Part shown: positions 16,173 through 24,927 of the stretch, in pieces
Numbering within the stretch: the stretch's first letter is position 1
Layout of the letters: each line of letters starts with the position of its first letter
Made by a program: the position numbers and the translations under genes
Notes under the pieces: model-generated
The model's database searches: none
Told to the model about the DNA's origin: nothing
Seen by the model: only the letters and a program-made list of their open reading frames with translations
Assembly: GCA_024226555.1 (NCBI GenBank)
Contig: JAAELO010000362.1
Coordinates: 1 to 61,292, forward strand
Reading direction: 5' to 3'
DNA: 61,292 nt
DNA from: Desulfobacterales bacterium
GTDB taxonomy: Bacteria > Desulfobacterota > Desulfobacteria > Desulfobacterales > JAAELO01

Positions 16173-16209
16173 GGGAACCTCTAATAAATTCTAATTATTA
16201 GAGGTTCCC
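16173..16209. repeat. Minimal MITE-like element (37 bp, both ends joined)
   Basis: GGGAACCTCTAATAA is joined through a few bases to TAATTATTAGAGGTTCCC with nothing between, making a nearly perfect 37-bp palindrome. The flanks (TACT, AATA) do not match. It lies in the leader of the hybrid kinase gene. Confidence 0.9.
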
Positions 16210-16270
16210 AATATTTAGTTCATACTAACTCTTTTTCAAAACCATTAGATTGTATTTGTCAAAAACAATC

Positions 16271-16303
16271 GGGTAAAAAAGAAGGCGGTTTAAAAAAACC
16301 GCC
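16271..16303 (-). terminator. Terminator of the TAXI gene
   Basis: On the minus strand GGCGGTTTTTTT pairs through TTTAAACCGCC and is followed by 'ttcttttttaccc'. The stem is at 16284-16303 and the T-tract at 16271-16283. Confidence 0.85.
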
Positions 16304-16323
16304 CCTTTTAAAAAATCAAAGAA

Positions 16324-17307
16324 TTACATTAAACCAGCTTCCTTATAATATTTTAAAGCACCAGGATGAATTGGTGCTGACATTCCTTCAAGCATATTTT
16401 TCTTTGTTAGAACCTGATATGCAGGGTGAAGTTTTTTGAAATCATCAAAGTTTTCAAAAACTTCTTTTGTAATTGCGTAAACTGTATCTTCAGAAACTTT
16501 GGCAGAAGTTACAAACGTTGCTTTTACACCAAAAGTATCCACATTCGCTGTATTTTTAGCTCCTGGGTATAATTTTATTGGGATAAAAGATTTAGCATAG
16601 TATGGATATTTTTTAAGAAGGCTGTCTATTCCAACTATTTTTACGAAACGAGCTTTTCTCATACCGGATGTTGCTTCCTTGAAAGCACCACTTGGATGAC
16701 CCACTGTATAAAAAAATGCATCTATTCTGTCATCCTGAAGAAGGCCAGGAGCTTCAGCTGCCTTTACATGTTCAGCTGTAATATCCTTATTAAAATTGAT
16801 ACCAACAGCTGTTAGTGCATCAATAGCATTCTGACGTTGTCCCGATCCGGGATTTCCAATATTAACTCTTTTTCCTTTAAGATCATTGATAGACAGAATT
16901 TTTGAATCTGTTGCTGCAAGAAGAGTTACTGATTCAGGATGAATTGTAAATACAGCTCTAAGATCTTTCTGAGGACCTTTCTCTTTCCATTCCGCAAGTC
17001 CCTTAACAGCCTGGAACTGACGGTCTGATTGAACCACACCAAATTCTAAATCACCTGCCATTATCGCATTTACATTGAATACCGATCCACCGGTAGATTC
17101 AACAGTACACCTGATGCCATAGGTACTTCTTTTTTTGTTTACGATTTTAGCAATCGCACCACCTGTTGGATAATAAACACCTGTAATTCCACCTGTACCA
17201 ATTGTTACATAATTTGTTTTCTTGCCGGATTTATTATCTGAGGAACAACTTGAAAATAGAGCAATACAAAATATTAGAATAATTCCGTAAATCAATGTTT
17301 TTTTCAT
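16324..17307 (-). CDS. TAXI-family TRAP transporter binding lipoprotein
   Basis: A 327-residue periplasmic solute-binding protein of the TAXI subfamily, which usually delivers small organic acids to a DctQM-type TRAP permease. It has a lipoprotein signal (ALFSSC, lipidated cysteine near residue 21). Characteristic blocks are TIGTGGITGVYYPTGGAIAK near the N-terminus and VNIGNPGSGQRQNA in the middle. No TRAP permease gene is next to it, so it is an orphan here. It may serve a permease elsewhere or act as a sensor input, and the neighbouring histidine kinase gives weak context for the latter. It is monocistronic, with its own terminator. Confidence 0.87.
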   Translation of the reverse strand: MKKTLIYGIILIFCIALFSSCSSDNKSGKKTNYVTIGTGGITGVYYPTGGAIAKIVNKKRSTYGIRCTVESTGGSVFNVNAIMAGDLEFGVVQSDRQFQAVKGLAEWKEKGPQKDLRAVFTIHPESVTLLAATDSKILSINDLKGKRVNIGNPGSGQRQNAIDALTAVGINFNKDITAEHVKAAEAPGLLQDDRIDAFFYTVGHPSGAFKEATSGMRKARFVKIVGIDSLLKKYPYYAKSFIPIKLYPGAKNTANVDTFGVKATFVTSAKVSEDTVYAITKEVFENFDDFKKLHPAYQVLTKKNMLEGMSAPIHPGALKYYKEAGLM

Positions 17308-17622
17308 TCCATCCTCCGAATTAAGTTAACAGTTTCAAAGCACATTTTTTTATAATTCAAAATTCTCAATATGTGTCATTAAAACAAATCATAGAGTAAT
17401 CAAACAAAATGGCTTTTTTCGACTTAAGAATTTAGAATCATTTAATAATTATATTAGGAACAATTACCAGATCATTATCACCAACTCAACAAGTTTGTTT
17501 ATTAAATTTGAATCATTTTTTAGAAAGGTTCCATATTGTTATGTTTGAAAATTTTGAATTTGGAAAAAATTTTAAAAAAAAGATAGATTTCTATTATTAA
17601 TCAAATGTTATAATGAAAAGAT
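17308..17622. other. Divergent promoter region, nothing specific recognised
   Basis: This 315-bp A+T-rich gap must hold the promoters for the TAXI gene (minus) and the glycosyltransferase gene (plus). I find no operator-like palindrome and no full repeat copy; 'aggttccata' near 17527 is only a fragment of the repeat end. Confidence 0.3.
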
Positions 17623-18447
17623 ATGGAAAATAATGAAAAAGTTAGTGTTATAATACCTACTTATAATAGAGGGTGGGCGCTTAAAAGGGCAATTGATTCA
17701 GTTTTGTCGCAGGATTATAATAATTTTGAGCTTATTGTTGTTGATGATGGTTCAACAGATGACACAAAATCTATTATTGAAGAATATGGTGATAATATCC
17801 TCTATCTGTATCAGGATAATGGCGGGGTAAGTTCTGCAAGAAATCTTGGGATAAAGAACTCAAGTGGTTCTTTAATAGCACTTCTTGATTCTGATGATGT
17901 TTGGATGGAAGGAAAATTAGAGGCTCAGGTAAAATTCTTTCATCAAAACAAAAGCTCTGTTATTTGTCAGACTGATGAGATTTGGATCAGGAACGGAAAA
18001 CGTGTTAATCCGATGAAAAAACACAGAAAAATAGCAGGCTATATTTTTAAAGAATCCCTTCATCTTTGTTTAATAAGTCCTTCAGCTGTAATGATGAGAA
18101 AATCATTGTTTGATGAAATTGGTTTGTTTGATGAATCTTTATTGTCCTGTGAAGATTATGACTTATGGCTTAGGGTTCTTTTGAAACACCCTGTTGATCT
18201 TATACAAATACCATATATTTATAAATATGGGGGGCACGATGATCAACTTTCAAAAGCTTTTGGTCTGGATAAGTATCGAATATTGTCTTTAAGAAAGCTT
18301 TTGGAAAATGAAAATCTGAATAAAGTTGACTATGAAGCTATAAAAGAGGTTTTAAATAGAAAGTGTGAGATATATGCAAAAGGTTGTGAGAAAAGAGAAA
18401 AACTTGATGAAGCATCATATTATAGAGACCTTGCTTTAAAATATTAA
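17623..18447 (+). CDS. Glycosyltransferase family 2
   Basis: A 274-residue GT-A fold transferase, probably acting in surface polysaccharide or lipopolysaccharide synthesis at the cytoplasmic membrane. The N-terminus VSVIIPTYNRGWALKRAIDS, the metal-binding VVDDGSTD and the DSDDVW motif are intact. A C-terminal helical region follows. No membrane segments are seen. Sugar and acceptor cannot be told from sequence. It stands alone, upstream of a penicillin-binding protein gene with a 244-bp gap. Only a weak ribosome site (gaaaagatATG) precedes the start. Confidence 0.85.
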   Translation: MENNEKVSVIIPTYNRGWALKRAIDSVLSQDYNNFELIVVDDGSTDDTKSIIEEYGDNILYLYQDNGGVSSARNLGIKNSSGSLIALLDSDDVWMEGKLEAQVKFFHQNKSSVICQTDEIWIRNGKRVNPMKKHRKIAGYIFKESLHLCLISPSAVMMRKSLFDEIGLFDESLLSCEDYDLWLRVLLKHPVDLIQIPYIYKYGGHDDQLSKAFGLDKYRILSLRKLLENENLNKVDYEAIKEVLNRKCEIYAKGCEKREKLDEASYYRDLALKY

Positions 18448-18691
18448 TAAATAGCAAATTACAGATAATGATCTGTCAAAAAGTCCCTTTATTTTTTGCA
18501 AATAAAACAATCATGCCAAATCTATGTAACTCATTGTAATTATATGCAATGTATAATATTTTTAACGTGCAAAGGTTTTTTAGTTGCAATTATTTAGCTA
18601 AATGTTATTCTGTGTTGTTGAATAATAAATTGTTGATTAATCAGTGGACATTAACTGATTTTTGACATTAAAGCCCCGGGGCAGATAAAGA

Positions 18692-21232
18692 ATGAAAAAC
18701 AACAGATCTGAAAAGAAAATAAAAAATAAACAGAATAGCATTGTTCGAAAACTATTGAAATGGATGGTTATTGGTGGAATTTTCTCAATTATTTTTGGTG
18801 CAATATCAGCTTTCTGCATATACTACTATTATGCACGAAATCTTCCGGAAATAGCCACTTTAAGAGATTACAGACCTCAAACCATAACAACAGTATACTC
18901 TGATGATGGTCGTAAAGTCGGAGAGTTCTATAAGCAAAGGCGTATTGTTATACCAATTTACAAAATGCCTCCACTTTTGGTTAAAGCATTTATAGCCACT
19001 GAAGATTCAAGGTTCTATGAGCATAAAGGTATAGACTTTTTTGGTATCATAAGAGCCTTTTATAAAAATCTCAGAGCAGGAGCAATTGTTCAGGGTGGAA
19101 GTACTTTTACCCAGCAGGTCATAAAAAACTTCCTGCTAACTCCTGAAAAGAAGTACGATAGAAAAATTAAAGAAGCTATTCTCGCATACAGACTTGAGAA
19201 AAAATTTACAAAAGAGGACATTTTATACATGTACCTCAACGATATATACCTTGGACACGGTGCTTATGGCGTTGAAGCAGCTTCTGAAAACTATTTTGGT
19301 AAATCTGTATCGGAACTCAACCTTGCTGAGTGTGCTATGCTTGCTGGTTTACCCCAGGCTCCAAGCAGGTATTCACCATTTAGACATCCTGAAAGAGCGA
19401 AACAACGACAAATACTCGTTCTTAACAGAATGGTTGCTGAAGAGTATATAACCAATATTCAGGCAACAGAAGCTATTAATACTGTTCTTGATATAAAACC
19501 AAGAAAAAACTGGTTTATTGAAAAGGTTCCTTTCTATACTGAATTTGTAAGGAAATATATTAGTGAAAAATATGGTGATAAAGCACTTTATGAACAAGGG
19601 CTTAAAATATATACTTCAGTAAATATAGAGATGCAAAAAGCTGCCAGATCTTCTCTGACAAAAGGGTTAACCGAACTGGATAAAAGGCAGGGTTACAGGG
19701 GGCCTTTTAAAACTCTTGAGCTTGATAAGATTGAACCGTTTTGCCAGGATTATAATTTAAAGCTTTTAAAAAATCCAATTGAAGTAGAACATGTTTTAAA
19801 AGGTGTTGTTATTCATGTTCAGGATGACGGTGAGCCTGAAAACAGATATGTAACTGTAAGGATGGGTAATCACAGAGGAGTAATTAAGCTTACAGATATG
19901 ACATGGGCTCGTATTCCAGATGTTGATGTTAAATATTTTGAAGGGAAAATTACTCATCCGGGTGAAGCTCTTGCTGTTGGGGATATGATTCATGTAAAAG
20001 TTAAAGGTATTCTTGAAGATGCTAAATTCATGAATCCGGATGACGATGAAGGTAAGAAAAAAGAAAAGAAAAAGCCTTCGATTGCTGAAGACACTCTTCC
20101 CGAAGCTGATGATGAACTGCCTGGAGCAGATGATGACGAATACTTTGACGAATCTGAAGTTCTTTGGGCTTTGGATCTTGAACAAACACCAGTTGTTCAG
20201 GGAGCTATTCTTACCATGGAAGCTTCAACCGGAAAAATAAAAGTAATGATTGGTGGAAGAGACTACCGCGATAACCAGTTTAACAGAGCAATTCAATCCA
20301 AAAGACAACCAGGTTCATCTTTTAAACCTATTATTTATGCAGCTGCTCTTGATAAAGGATATACCCCTGCAAGCATGATTGTAGATTCTCCTGTTGTTGT
20401 TAAAAGTTCTGAAAGTGACTTTACCTGGAAACCAAGAAATTATGGAAAGAAATTTTATGGACCAACACTTCTCAGAAGAGCCCTTGCTAAATCCTACAAT
20501 GTAGTAACAGTGAAAATATTAAGATCTATTGGTATAGATTACGTAATCGATTATTCCAAAAAACTTGGTATAACTTCCCACTTAAGGCGTGAAGGTGGTT
20601 TAGCACTTGGGTCTTCAGGGGTTTCTCTACTTGAGATGGTAAGATCCTATTCTGTTTTTGCAAATCTTGGATATCTCGTCGACCCTGTTTTTATTACAAA
20701 AATTGAGGACAGGGATGGTAATATAATAGAGGAATCGAGCCTGGCTAAGAAACAGGTAATTGATATGAGTACTTCCTATATCATGACTAACCTTCTTGAA
20801 AGTGTTGTAAAAACAGGAACAGGAAAGAAGATCAGAGTTTTAAAACGACCTGTTGCCGGAAAAACCGGTACAACAAATAAACAAAATGATGCCTGGTTTG
20901 TAGGTTACACTCCTGAGTATGTAACTGGAACCTGGGTTGGGCACGATGTTGAATCATTCCTGGGTTGGGGTGAAACAGGGGCTGGGGCTGCAATTCCTAT
21001 CTGGCTCAATTTTATGCAGGATATCCTTAAGAATAAGCCGGTCAAAGGATTTCAGGTTCCGGAAGGTGTTGTTTTTGCAAAAATTGATGCAGAAACAGGC
21101 CTTTTACCCATACCAGAATCCAAAAAAACTATTTTCGAATGTTTTAAAGAGGGGACAATCCCAAAGGAATATTCACCAAAACCAGATGCAATTGACGAAA
21201 ATGAAGAGATCTGGAAATTTGGAGCTGATTAG
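18692..21232 (+). CDS. Penicillin-binding protein 1A (bifunctional, class A)
   Basis: An 846-residue peptidoglycan synthase anchored by one N-terminal membrane helix (about 25-50). The glycosyltransferase domain shows EDSRFYEHKG, then GGSTFTQQVIKN and the block ending in GYGVEAA-like GAYGVEAASENYFGK. An OB-like insertion follows. The transpeptidase domain carries the nucleophile motif SSFKP, then SYN and KTGTTN. The insert between domains contains a lysine-rich run followed by a very acidic stretch (about 450-485), which is unusual. The ribosome site is 'ccccggggcagataaagaATG', atypically G+C-rich for this genome. Class A PBPs of this size correspond to PBP1A (MrcA). Confidence 0.9.
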   Translation: MKNNRSEKKIKNKQNSIVRKLLKWMVIGGIFSIIFGAISAFCIYYYYARNLPEIATLRDYRPQTITTVYSDDGRKVGEFYKQRRIVIPIYKMPPLLVKAFIATEDSRFYEHKGIDFFGIIRAFYKNLRAGAIVQGGSTFTQQVIKNFLLTPEKKYDRKIKEAILAYRLEKKFTKEDILYMYLNDIYLGHGAYGVEAASENYFGKSVSELNLAECAMLAGLPQAPSRYSPFRHPERAKQRQILVLNRMVAEEYITNIQATEAINTVLDIKPRKNWFIEKVPFYTEFVRKYISEKYGDKALYEQGLKIYTSVNIEMQKAARSSLTKGLTELDKRQGYRGPFKTLELDKIEPFCQDYNLKLLKNPIEVEHVLKGVVIHVQDDGEPENRYVTVRMGNHRGVIKLTDMTWARIPDVDVKYFEGKITHPGEALAVGDMIHVKVKGILEDAKFMNPDDDEGKKKEKKKPSIAEDTLPEADDELPGADDDEYFDESEVLWALDLEQTPVVQGAILTMEASTGKIKVMIGGRDYRDNQFNRAIQSKRQPGSSFKPIIYAAALDKGYTPASMIVDSPVVVKSSESDFTWKPRNYGKKFYGPTLLRRALAKSYNVVTVKILRSIGIDYVIDYSKKLGITSHLRREGGLALGSSGVSLLEMVRSYSVFANLGYLVDPVFITKIEDRDGNIIEESSLAKKQVIDMSTSYIMTNLLESVVKTGTGKKIRVLKRPVAGKTGTTNKQNDAWFVGYTPEYVTGTWVGHDVESFLGWGETGAGAAIPIWLNFMQDILKNKPVKGFQVPEGVVFAKIDAETGLLPIPESKKTIFECFKEGTIPKEYSPKPDAIDENEEIWKFGAD

Positions 21233-21251
21233 AATTCGGCAAAAACTAAAA

Positions 21252-21290
21252 GGAATGTTAAAGGATATTAATTAACCCCTTTAACATTCC
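21252..21290 (+). terminator. Hairpin after the PBP1A gene
   Basis: A perfect 13-bp stem, GGAATGTTAAAGG (21252-21264) with CCTTTAACATTCC (21278-21290). The following sequence (atatattt) is only weakly T-rich. Confidence 0.65.
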
Positions 21291-21431
21291 ATATATTTAA
21301 AGAAATCCTCTTTTTTGTTTCCAAAACACATACCTTTAATGTATCATGATTTAAAGAAAAAAGCCTTGATAAACTTTTATTAAATGCTTCAGATAAATAT
21401 ATAAAAGAATCAGTCATAAGGAAATTTCTAA

Positions 21432-22214
21432 ATGAAGTCTTCTACTATTATATTACTTACTTCTTTAATTATTTTAATAACAAATATTAATATTAGAGCT
21501 GAAAAAAAAATTCTAATTGTTGCAGAATCATTTCCTCCTTTTGAGTTTGTTAAAGATGGAGACGCTTTTGGAGTTGATGTGGATATTGTGAAAGCGATTT
21601 TCAGTAAGATGAATATAGAGTTTGAAATAGAGTTTTATCCATGGAAACGTGCCTGGTTTATGGTAGAAAAAGGACAAGCGGACGCAGTTTTTTCAACATC
21701 CAGAAAAGAGTTCCGAAAGCCATACCTTCATTACCCGAAGGAGGATATGTGGGAAAGTAACTATGTTTTCTTTAAAAAGATCGGTAATAATAAAGAAGTT
21801 TCAATAGGTTATAATGAAGCACTCAAAAAAAAATACAGGGTAGGAGTAATTCACGGACACTCTTATGATAAAAGTTTCTGGGATGCTTACCCTAACCAAA
21901 GTGATGGCAGTTTAAATTCTAATCTTTATGCGGCTTCAAGTGTTGATTTAAATTTTCGCCTTCTATCCATGGATAGAATAGATGTTTTTATTGTAGATAG
22001 AATCGTTGGTAGTTATGTTGTAAAATCAAAAAACCTGCAAAATAAGATATTCTCTTCTAATAAAGTTCTTTTCTCAAAGGGATACCCAATGCCATTTGTG
22101 AAAAAAAGCTCCTATCCGAATATTAAAAGAATATCTGAAGTTTTTGAAGAACATCTCATTGAATTTAAAAAGAGCAAAGAGTATCAAAAAATCATTTCAA
22201 AGTGGGTTAATTAG
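21432..22214 (+). CDS. Periplasmic binding protein, amino-acid type (SBP_bac_3)
   Basis: A 260-residue exported binding protein of the family that includes polar amino-acid receptors and related domains of sensor kinases. It has a signal peptide (residues 1 to about 23) and the sequence ILIVAESFPPFEFVKDGDAFGVDVDIVKAI at the mature N-terminus, typical of the first lobe, here split into its parts FPPFEF and GVDVDIV. No permease or ATPase genes are adjacent, so it is an orphan whose ligand is unknown. Such stand-alone receptors are common in Desulfobacterota and Vibrionales-type genomes. The start has 'cataaggaaatttctaaATG' upstream. Confidence 0.8.
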   Translation: MKSSTIILLTSLIILITNINIRAEKKILIVAESFPPFEFVKDGDAFGVDVDIVKAIFSKMNIEFEIEFYPWKRAWFMVEKGQADAVFSTSRKEFRKPYLHYPKEDMWESNYVFFKKIGNNKEVSIGYNEALKKKYRVGVIHGHSYDKSFWDAYPNQSDGSLNSNLYAASSVDLNFRLLSMDRIDVFIVDRIVGSYVVKSKNLQNKIFSSNKVLFSKGYPMPFVKKSSYPNIKRISEVFEEHLIEFKKSKEYQKIISKWVN

Positions 22215-22256
22215 GTTCTCTGAAGTAAAACAGCATTTATTTTAATACCCATATCC

Positions 22257-22436
22257 TTACATAATATTAATCAATATCTTATCAATAAGCTCTATTACAA
22301 TCTTGTAAATCTCCCTTTTTTTCTATGTATAGATATCAACACTTTTACCGCCTACACTTAACCTGATAAATTCATAGTTATTTTTAAAGGCATTCCCATC
22401 GAGTGGAATAAATTTACTTACTTTATAAATTATATG
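22257..22436 (-). pseudogene. Decayed C-terminal paralogue of the 22588-22986 gene
   Basis: Read on the minus strand from 22436, the translation runs HIIYKVSKFIPLDGN..., then FIRLSVGG, then VDIYT, a TAG stop at 22323-22325, then KKREIYKIV. This lines up without gaps with the end of the neighbouring protein (LIEKGKRFTKLDPS, VVRFNIDG, INIYTQKKGENYKVI). The TAG stands exactly where the intact copy has CAG (Gln). No N-terminal half is visible between 22437 and 22587. I infer a tandem duplication that has since decayed. Confidence 0.65.
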
Positions 22437-22587
22437 AAGGAATTGTAAGTCGGCTTGAGGAAGGAAATCCGACAAATTTGAAAATACTGATTAATCAGAA
22501 ATACGCCATTGGGCTCTATACAACCTACACTACAATCCATGTTTCCTGAGTCCTATATAAATTTTTCAATTTATTAAAGGTTCCATA

Positions 22588-22986
22588 TTAATCTGAAAAA
22601 CCAATTACTTTGTAGTTTTCACCCTTTTTCTGTGTATAAATATTTATTCCTTCACCATCAATATTAAATCTGACAACATCATATTTCTCTTTGAATTCAC
22701 TGGGGTCCAGTTTTGTGAATCTTTTCCCCTTTTCAATTAAATAAGCAGGGACTTTCTTGTGGTAGGAGGTTAGCCTTTTATGAAGTTCAAAAAGATCCTT
22801 TTTATTCTTAATAATTTTCTTTCTGTCAAATGAGTAAGGTATATCAACAACTTCCATAGCTACTTCCAAATTTCCGCTGAAAAGTGACTCGAAGTATATT
22901 TTTGCAACTTCTGTGCTTTCGAGTTCTCCAGCCCGGGCATTGAATGATAAAAACAGAACAATTAATAGAATCCATAAATATTTCAT
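22588..22986 (-). CDS. Small secreted protein of unknown function
   Basis: A 132-residue protein with a clear Sec signal peptide (residues 1-19, cleavage after ARA). The mature part is charged and looks like a small alpha+beta fold of the NTF2/DUF4878 type (ESTEVAKIYFESLFSGNLEVAMEVV at the start, split as a helix pair, and a strand-rich end), but I do not name a family with confidence. A strong ribosome site (aaggaggctatATG) precedes it. A decayed paralogue lies directly downstream at 22257-22436. It is divergent from pstS and shares its 155-bp upstream region, so it could respond to the same signal. Confidence 0.65.
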   Translation of the reverse strand: MKYLWILLIVLFLSFNARAGELESTEVAKIYFESLFSGNLEVAMEVVDIPYSFDRKKIIKNKKDLFELHKRLTSYHKKVPAYLIEKGKRFTKLDPSEFKEKYDVVRFNIDGEGINIYTQKKGENYKVIGFSD

Positions 22987-23049
22987 ATAGCCTCCTTAAA
23001 ATTAAGAAAAATATTGATATCATAAACCTTTAATAAAATTTTAATTTTA

Positions 23050-23095
23050 CTCTAACACAATCCTAACGTTTTTTATCTAAAAAGCTCTTAACGTT
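23050..23095 (+). promoter_or_regulatory. Candidate PhoB-box-like repeats upstream of pstS
   Basis: CTAAC occurs at 23052-23056 and again at 23063-23067, an 11-bp period as in tandem PhoB half-sites. CTAA (23077-23080) and CTTAACG (23087-23093) follow with looser spacing. The sequence differs from the enterobacterial consensus, so this is a suggestion based on position and period only. Confidence 0.3.
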
Positions 23096-23141
23096 AAAAA
23101 TTAACTAAGATTATGAATAAACAATGAAATGGAGAAGGTCA

Positions 23142-23954
23142 ATGAAAGTAAAAAAATATATAGCACTATTAATTGCGACTTCACTATTAATACCAGGTAT
23201 GTCATTAGCGGAAAGATTAGTATTAAAAGGTTCCACAACAGTTCTTCCAATTGCACAAAAAGTATCAGAAGCTTATATGAAAATGAACCCTGATGTAAAA
23301 ATATCTTTGTCAGGTGGTGGTTCTTCAAATGGTATTAAAGCTATCATAGATGGTACAACAGATATTGGAAATGCCTCAAGGTTTATTAAAGGCAAAGAGG
23401 TTAAGCTTGCTGTTACTAAAGGAGTTTATCCCGTTCCCCATAGAATAGCTCTTGATTGTATTGTTCCTGTGGTTCACAAATCTAATGGCGTTTCAAATCT
23501 GACAGTTAAGCAGCTTCGTAATATCTATCTTGGAAAAATACGAAACTGGAGTGAGGTTGGTGGCGCAAATAAGAGAATAGTAGTTATTTCAAGAGACAGT
23601 TCATCAGGTACTTATGATGCATGGAAAAGTCTTGTTATGAAAAAGAAAAGAGTAGTTCCAAGTGCACTTACAGTTCCATCAAATGGTGGTCTTGTTCAGG
23701 CTATATCAAATACTAAAGGAGCGGTTGGTTATATTGCTTTAGGGTATGTTACGAAAACAATCAAAACTCTTAAGGTTGAAGGTATACGTGGCAGTGAAAA
23801 AACAACAAAACAAGGGGTCTATCCAATTAGCAGACCTTTATACATGTTCACAAAAAGCTGGCCTAAAGGCAAAACACTGGATTTTATAAATTATATACTT
23901 TCAGTCAAAGGGCAAAAATTAGTGAAATCTGTTGGTAGTATTCCTCTTTATTAA
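23142..23954 (+). CDS. pstS: Phosphate ABC transporter binding protein PstS
   Basis: A 270-residue periplasmic phosphate receptor. Signal peptide residues 1 to about 25 end in LAERL. The mature start LVLKGSTTVLPIAQKVSEAY, the loop SGGGSSNGIKAI and the block SRDSSSGTYDAW supply the serine/threonine/arginine residues that bind phosphate in this family. I take the ATG at 23142, because it follows GGAGAAGGTCA at proper distance; an upstream in-frame ATG at 23124 lacks a site. A hairpin separates it from pstC, which would favour high pstS expression. First gene of the pst-pho cluster. Confidence 0.9.
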   Translation: MKVKKYIALLIATSLLIPGMSLAERLVLKGSTTVLPIAQKVSEAYMKMNPDVKISLSGGGSSNGIKAIIDGTTDIGNASRFIKGKEVKLAVTKGVYPVPHRIALDCIVPVVHKSNGVSNLTVKQLRNIYLGKIRNWSEVGGANKRIVVISRDSSSGTYDAWKSLVMKKKRVVPSALTVPSNGGLVQAISNTKGAVGYIALGYVTKTIKTLKVEGIRGSEKTTKQGVYPISRPLYMFTKSWPKGKTLDFINYILSVKGQKLVKSVGSIPLY

Positions 23955-23969
23955 GATCTGGAAGATAAA

Positions 23970-23996
23970 AAAGGTCAGTCTTTTTGGCTGACCTTT
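23970..23996 (+). terminator. Hairpin between pstS and pstC
   Basis: AAAGGTCAG (23970-23978) pairs with CTGACCTTT (23988-23996). It lacks a real T-tract, so it is probably a partial terminator or a 3'-end stabiliser that raises PstS over the membrane subunits. Confidence 0.7.
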
Positions 23997-24007
23997 AAGG
24001 AAATGAA

Positions 24008-24901
24008 ATGATTTTTAATAGAAAAACAACTGAAAAGACTGTACACTCGATGTTTTTTCTTATTACTACTGTTTCTTTAACTGTATTATCTCTCATAATG
24101 TTGTTTCTATTTACAGAAAGTATTCCATTATTTGAAACAGTATCTATAAAAGATTTCCTGTTTGGTGAATTTTGGTATCCAACTGATGAGCCTGCTGAGT
24201 TTGGAATACTCTCTTTAATAATTGGTTCTCTCTATGTGACTATAATCTCATCTGTGATTGCAATTCCTTTAGGTTTAATGACAGCTATTTATTTAGCTGA
24301 AATAGCTTCCGAAAGAATGGCGGAGATTGTAAAACCAATTGTAGAGATGCTCGCATCTCTACCATCCATTGTTATTGGTTTTTTTGGAATGGTAGTTATT
24401 TCTCCACTTCTTCAGGAGACTTTTGATGTCCCAATTGGTCTTAATCTTTTTAATGCATCTCTAATGCTTGCTTTTATGATAATTCCAACTATTTGCAGTC
24501 TTTCTGAAGATGCAATACACAGCGTACCGGTTGCTTTGAAAGAAGCGTCGCTGGCACTAGGAGCAACCCATCTTGAAACAATTATTAAAGTTGTGATTCC
24601 TGCATCAATTTCCGGAATCTGCACAGCAGTCATTCTTGGAATGTCTAGAGCAATTGGAGAAACGATGGTCGTTTTAATGATAGCTGGAGGTGCAGCAATG
24701 ATTCCAACATCAATTTTTGATCCAGTAAGGCCAATGCCTGCAAGTATAGCAGCTGAGATGGCGGAAACCCCATTCGGAGGCGAACACTACCACGCTCTTT
24801 TTGCGACAGGCCTTGTTCTGTTCATATTTACTTTAATGTTTAATATGGTTGCAGCGTATATATCAAATAAATACAGACAGGTTGGAGAAGCCAGTCTATA
24901 G
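24008..24901 (+). CDS. pstC: Phosphate ABC transporter permease PstC
   Basis: A 297-residue inner-membrane permease with about six helices. The ATPase-coupling loop reads KEASLALGATHLETIIKVVI, followed by the conserved GMSRAIGETMVVLMIAGG. It forms the transmembrane channel with PstA. Its stop codon TAG (24899-24901) shares its G with the first base of a repeat-family terminal sequence (GGGAACCTCTAAAAAC), so a repeat remnant occupies the 26-bp gap to pstA. Confidence 0.92.
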   Translation: MIFNRKTTEKTVHSMFFLITTVSLTVLSLIMLFLFTESIPLFETVSIKDFLFGEFWYPTDEPAEFGILSLIIGSLYVTIISSVIAIPLGLMTAIYLAEIASERMAEIVKPIVEMLASLPSIVIGFFGMVVISPLLQETFDVPIGLNLFNASLMLAFMIIPTICSLSEDAIHSVPVALKEASLALGATHLETIIKVVIPASISGICTAVILGMSRAIGETMVVLMIAGGAAMIPTSIFDPVRPMPASIAAEMAETPFGGEHYHALFATGLVLFIFTLMFNMVAAYISNKYRQVGEASL

Positions 24902-24914
24902 GGAACCTCTAAAA
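24901..24914 (+). repeat. Remnant of a MITE-like terminal repeat between pstC and pstA
   Basis: GGGAACCTCTAAAA matches the element end for its first 12 bases; nothing else of the element remains. It begins on the last base of the pstC stop codon. Confidence 0.6.
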
Positions 24915-24927
24915 ACAGGACAAAATT

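Noticed and set aside
16173-16209. Classical operator of the histidine kinase gene
   Set aside because: The 37-bp palindrome is made exactly of the two element ends joined, so it is a repeat derivative, although it could have acquired a regulatory effect.
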